Shown: in pieces, positions 5,860 to 6,479 of the stretch
Numbering within the stretch: position 1 is the first letter of the stretch
Layout of the letters: each line of letters starts with the position of its first letter
Assembly (NCBI GenBank): GCA_903921965.1
Contig: CAIXSE010000553.1
Coordinates: forward strand, 1 to 6,479
Length of the DNA: 6,479 nt
Direction of reading: 5' to 3'
Source of the DNA: an uncultured Thermoleophilia bacterium
GTDB taxonomy: Bacteria > Actinomycetota > Thermoleophilia > UBA2241
Position numbers and translations under genes: made by a program
The notes under the pieces: model-generated
Seen by the model: only the letters and a program-made list of their open reading frames with translations
Database searches by the model: none
What the model was told of the DNA's origin: nothing

Positions 5860-6479
5860 ATGCCGGCCGACGACACGCGCACAGCCGCGGCCCCGAGCTG
5901 CCGGCCGCCGCAGAACGACCCGCGCGGCGGCGTCTCCGCCTTCGACCTCGAGCGGCTCGACATCGTCGCCGTCGGCCACGTCGACCACGGCAAGAGCACC
6001 GTCATCGGCCGCCTCATGGCCGACACCGGCTCGCTGCCCGACGGCAAGCTCGACGCCGTGCGCGCCATGTGCGCCACCAACGCGCGGCCCTTCGAGTACG
6101 CGTTCCTGCTCGACGCCCTGAAGAACGAGCAGGCGCAGGGCATCACCATCGACACGGCGCGCTGCTTCTTCACCACCCCGCGCCGCCACTACATCATCCA
6201 CGACGCCCCCGGCCACGTGGAGTTCCTCAAGAACATGATCACGGGGGCGTCGCGGGCGCAGGCCGCGCTGCTCGTCATCGACGCGCACGAGGGCGTCAGG
6301 GAGAACAGCAAGCGGCACGGCTACATCCTCAGCATGCTCGGCATCCGCCAGATCAGCGTGCTCGTCAACAAGATGGACCTGCTGGGCTGGGACCAGGCGA
6401 AGTACGACGCCGTCGTCGCCGAGTACGCCGACTTCCTCGGCCGGCTCGGCGTCCACCCGCGGAGCTTCATCCCGGTCAG
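5860..6479 (+). CDS. cysN: Sulfate adenylyltransferase subunit 1 (CysN GTPase), N-terminal part, cut by window edge
   Basis: 206 complete residues of the GTPase domain are visible and the frame is open to the right edge. CysN is the EF-Tu/EF-1alpha-like regulatory subunit whose GTP hydrolysis drives APS formation by CysD. GTPase motifs from the ATG at 5860 are G1 GHVDHGKST (39-47), G2 QGITID (93-98), G3 DAPGH (115-119) and G4 NKMD (170-173). The segment EYAFLLDALKNEQAQGITIDTA is CysN-like, whereas G1 has an EF-Tu-like HVDHGK in place of the VDDGK of E. coli CysN. A polar, Pro/Ala-rich extension of about 30 residues precedes the fold. GGAGGG at 5849-5854 supports 5860. An alternative in-frame GTG at 5806, overlapping the cysD stop, would add 18 residues. 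Whether a CysC kinase domain is fused at the C-terminus cannot be seen. Confidence 0.92.
   Translation, partial: MPADDTRTAAAPSCRPPQNDPRGGVSAFDLERLDIVAVGHVDHGKSTVIGRLMADTGSLPDGKLDAVRAMCATNARPFEYAFLLDALKNEQAQGITIDTARCFFTTPRRHYIIHDAPGHVEFLKNMITGASRAQAALLVIDAHEGVRENSKRHGYILSMLGIRQISVLVNKMDLLGWDQAKYDAVVAEYADFLGRLGVHPRSFIPV

Noticed and set aside
1359..6479. Functional coupling of PPK2 to sulfate activation as a new system
   Set aside because: PPK2 is separated from cysHDN by a convergent gene and terminators, with separate transcription, so proximity alone does not support a link.

Overview
The window is high-GC DNA (roughly 65-70% by eye, third codon positions almost all G or C). GTG starts, strong purine-rich ribosome binding sites and U-tract-less hairpin terminators fit a high-GC Gram-positive, most likely an Actinomycetota lineage. 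The cysD and cysN products look, from memory of family sequences, more like the versions found in anaerobic Firmicutes and deep-branching actinobacteria than like the E. coli ones. A deep-branching, possibly anaerobic actinobacterium is therefore my best guess. It is not proven, because no phylogenetic marker gene is present.

Layout. (1) Positions 2-493, minus strand: the N-terminal part of a secreted Asp-box (Ycf48/BNR-like) beta-propeller protein, running off the left edge. (2) Divergent from it, 722-1114 plus strand: a 130-residue secreted protein of unknown function, followed by two GC-rich hairpins. (3) 1359-2405 plus: a PPK2-family polyphosphate:nucleotide phosphotransferase with a long charged, lysine-rich C-terminal tail. 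(4) 2406-2530: a short convergent gap packed with three perfect palindromes or hairpins. (5) 2531-3919 minus: a complete second secreted Asp-box propeller with six full and one degenerate Asp box plus a C-terminal beta domain, paralogous to gene 1. (6) 3920-4163: a divergent intergenic region with a conspicuous AT-rich island holding a candidate promoter and dyads. (7) 4164 to the right edge, plus: a sulfate-assimilation operon, cysH (APS reductase), cysD and cysN (ATP sulfurylase small and large subunits, cysN cut by the window edge).

How they work together. CysD and CysN together make APS from sulfate and ATP, with GTP hydrolysis by CysN. CysH carries the CC...CxxC iron-sulfur signature of APS-using reductases and would reduce APS directly to sulfite, so no APS kinase is needed. 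The tight spacing (11 nt between cysH and cysD, 50 nt between cysD and cysN) supports one transcript. PPK2 would recharge nucleotides from polyphosphate. The two propellers and the small secreted protein are exported and their roles are unknown. There is no sign of phage, transposon, CRISPR or RNA genes. The window is mostly a recognisable housekeeping and accessory mixture. The features most worth a second look are the CysH-like cysteine set in CysD, the PPK2 tail, the alternating blade lengths of the propellers, and the regulatory island before cysH.
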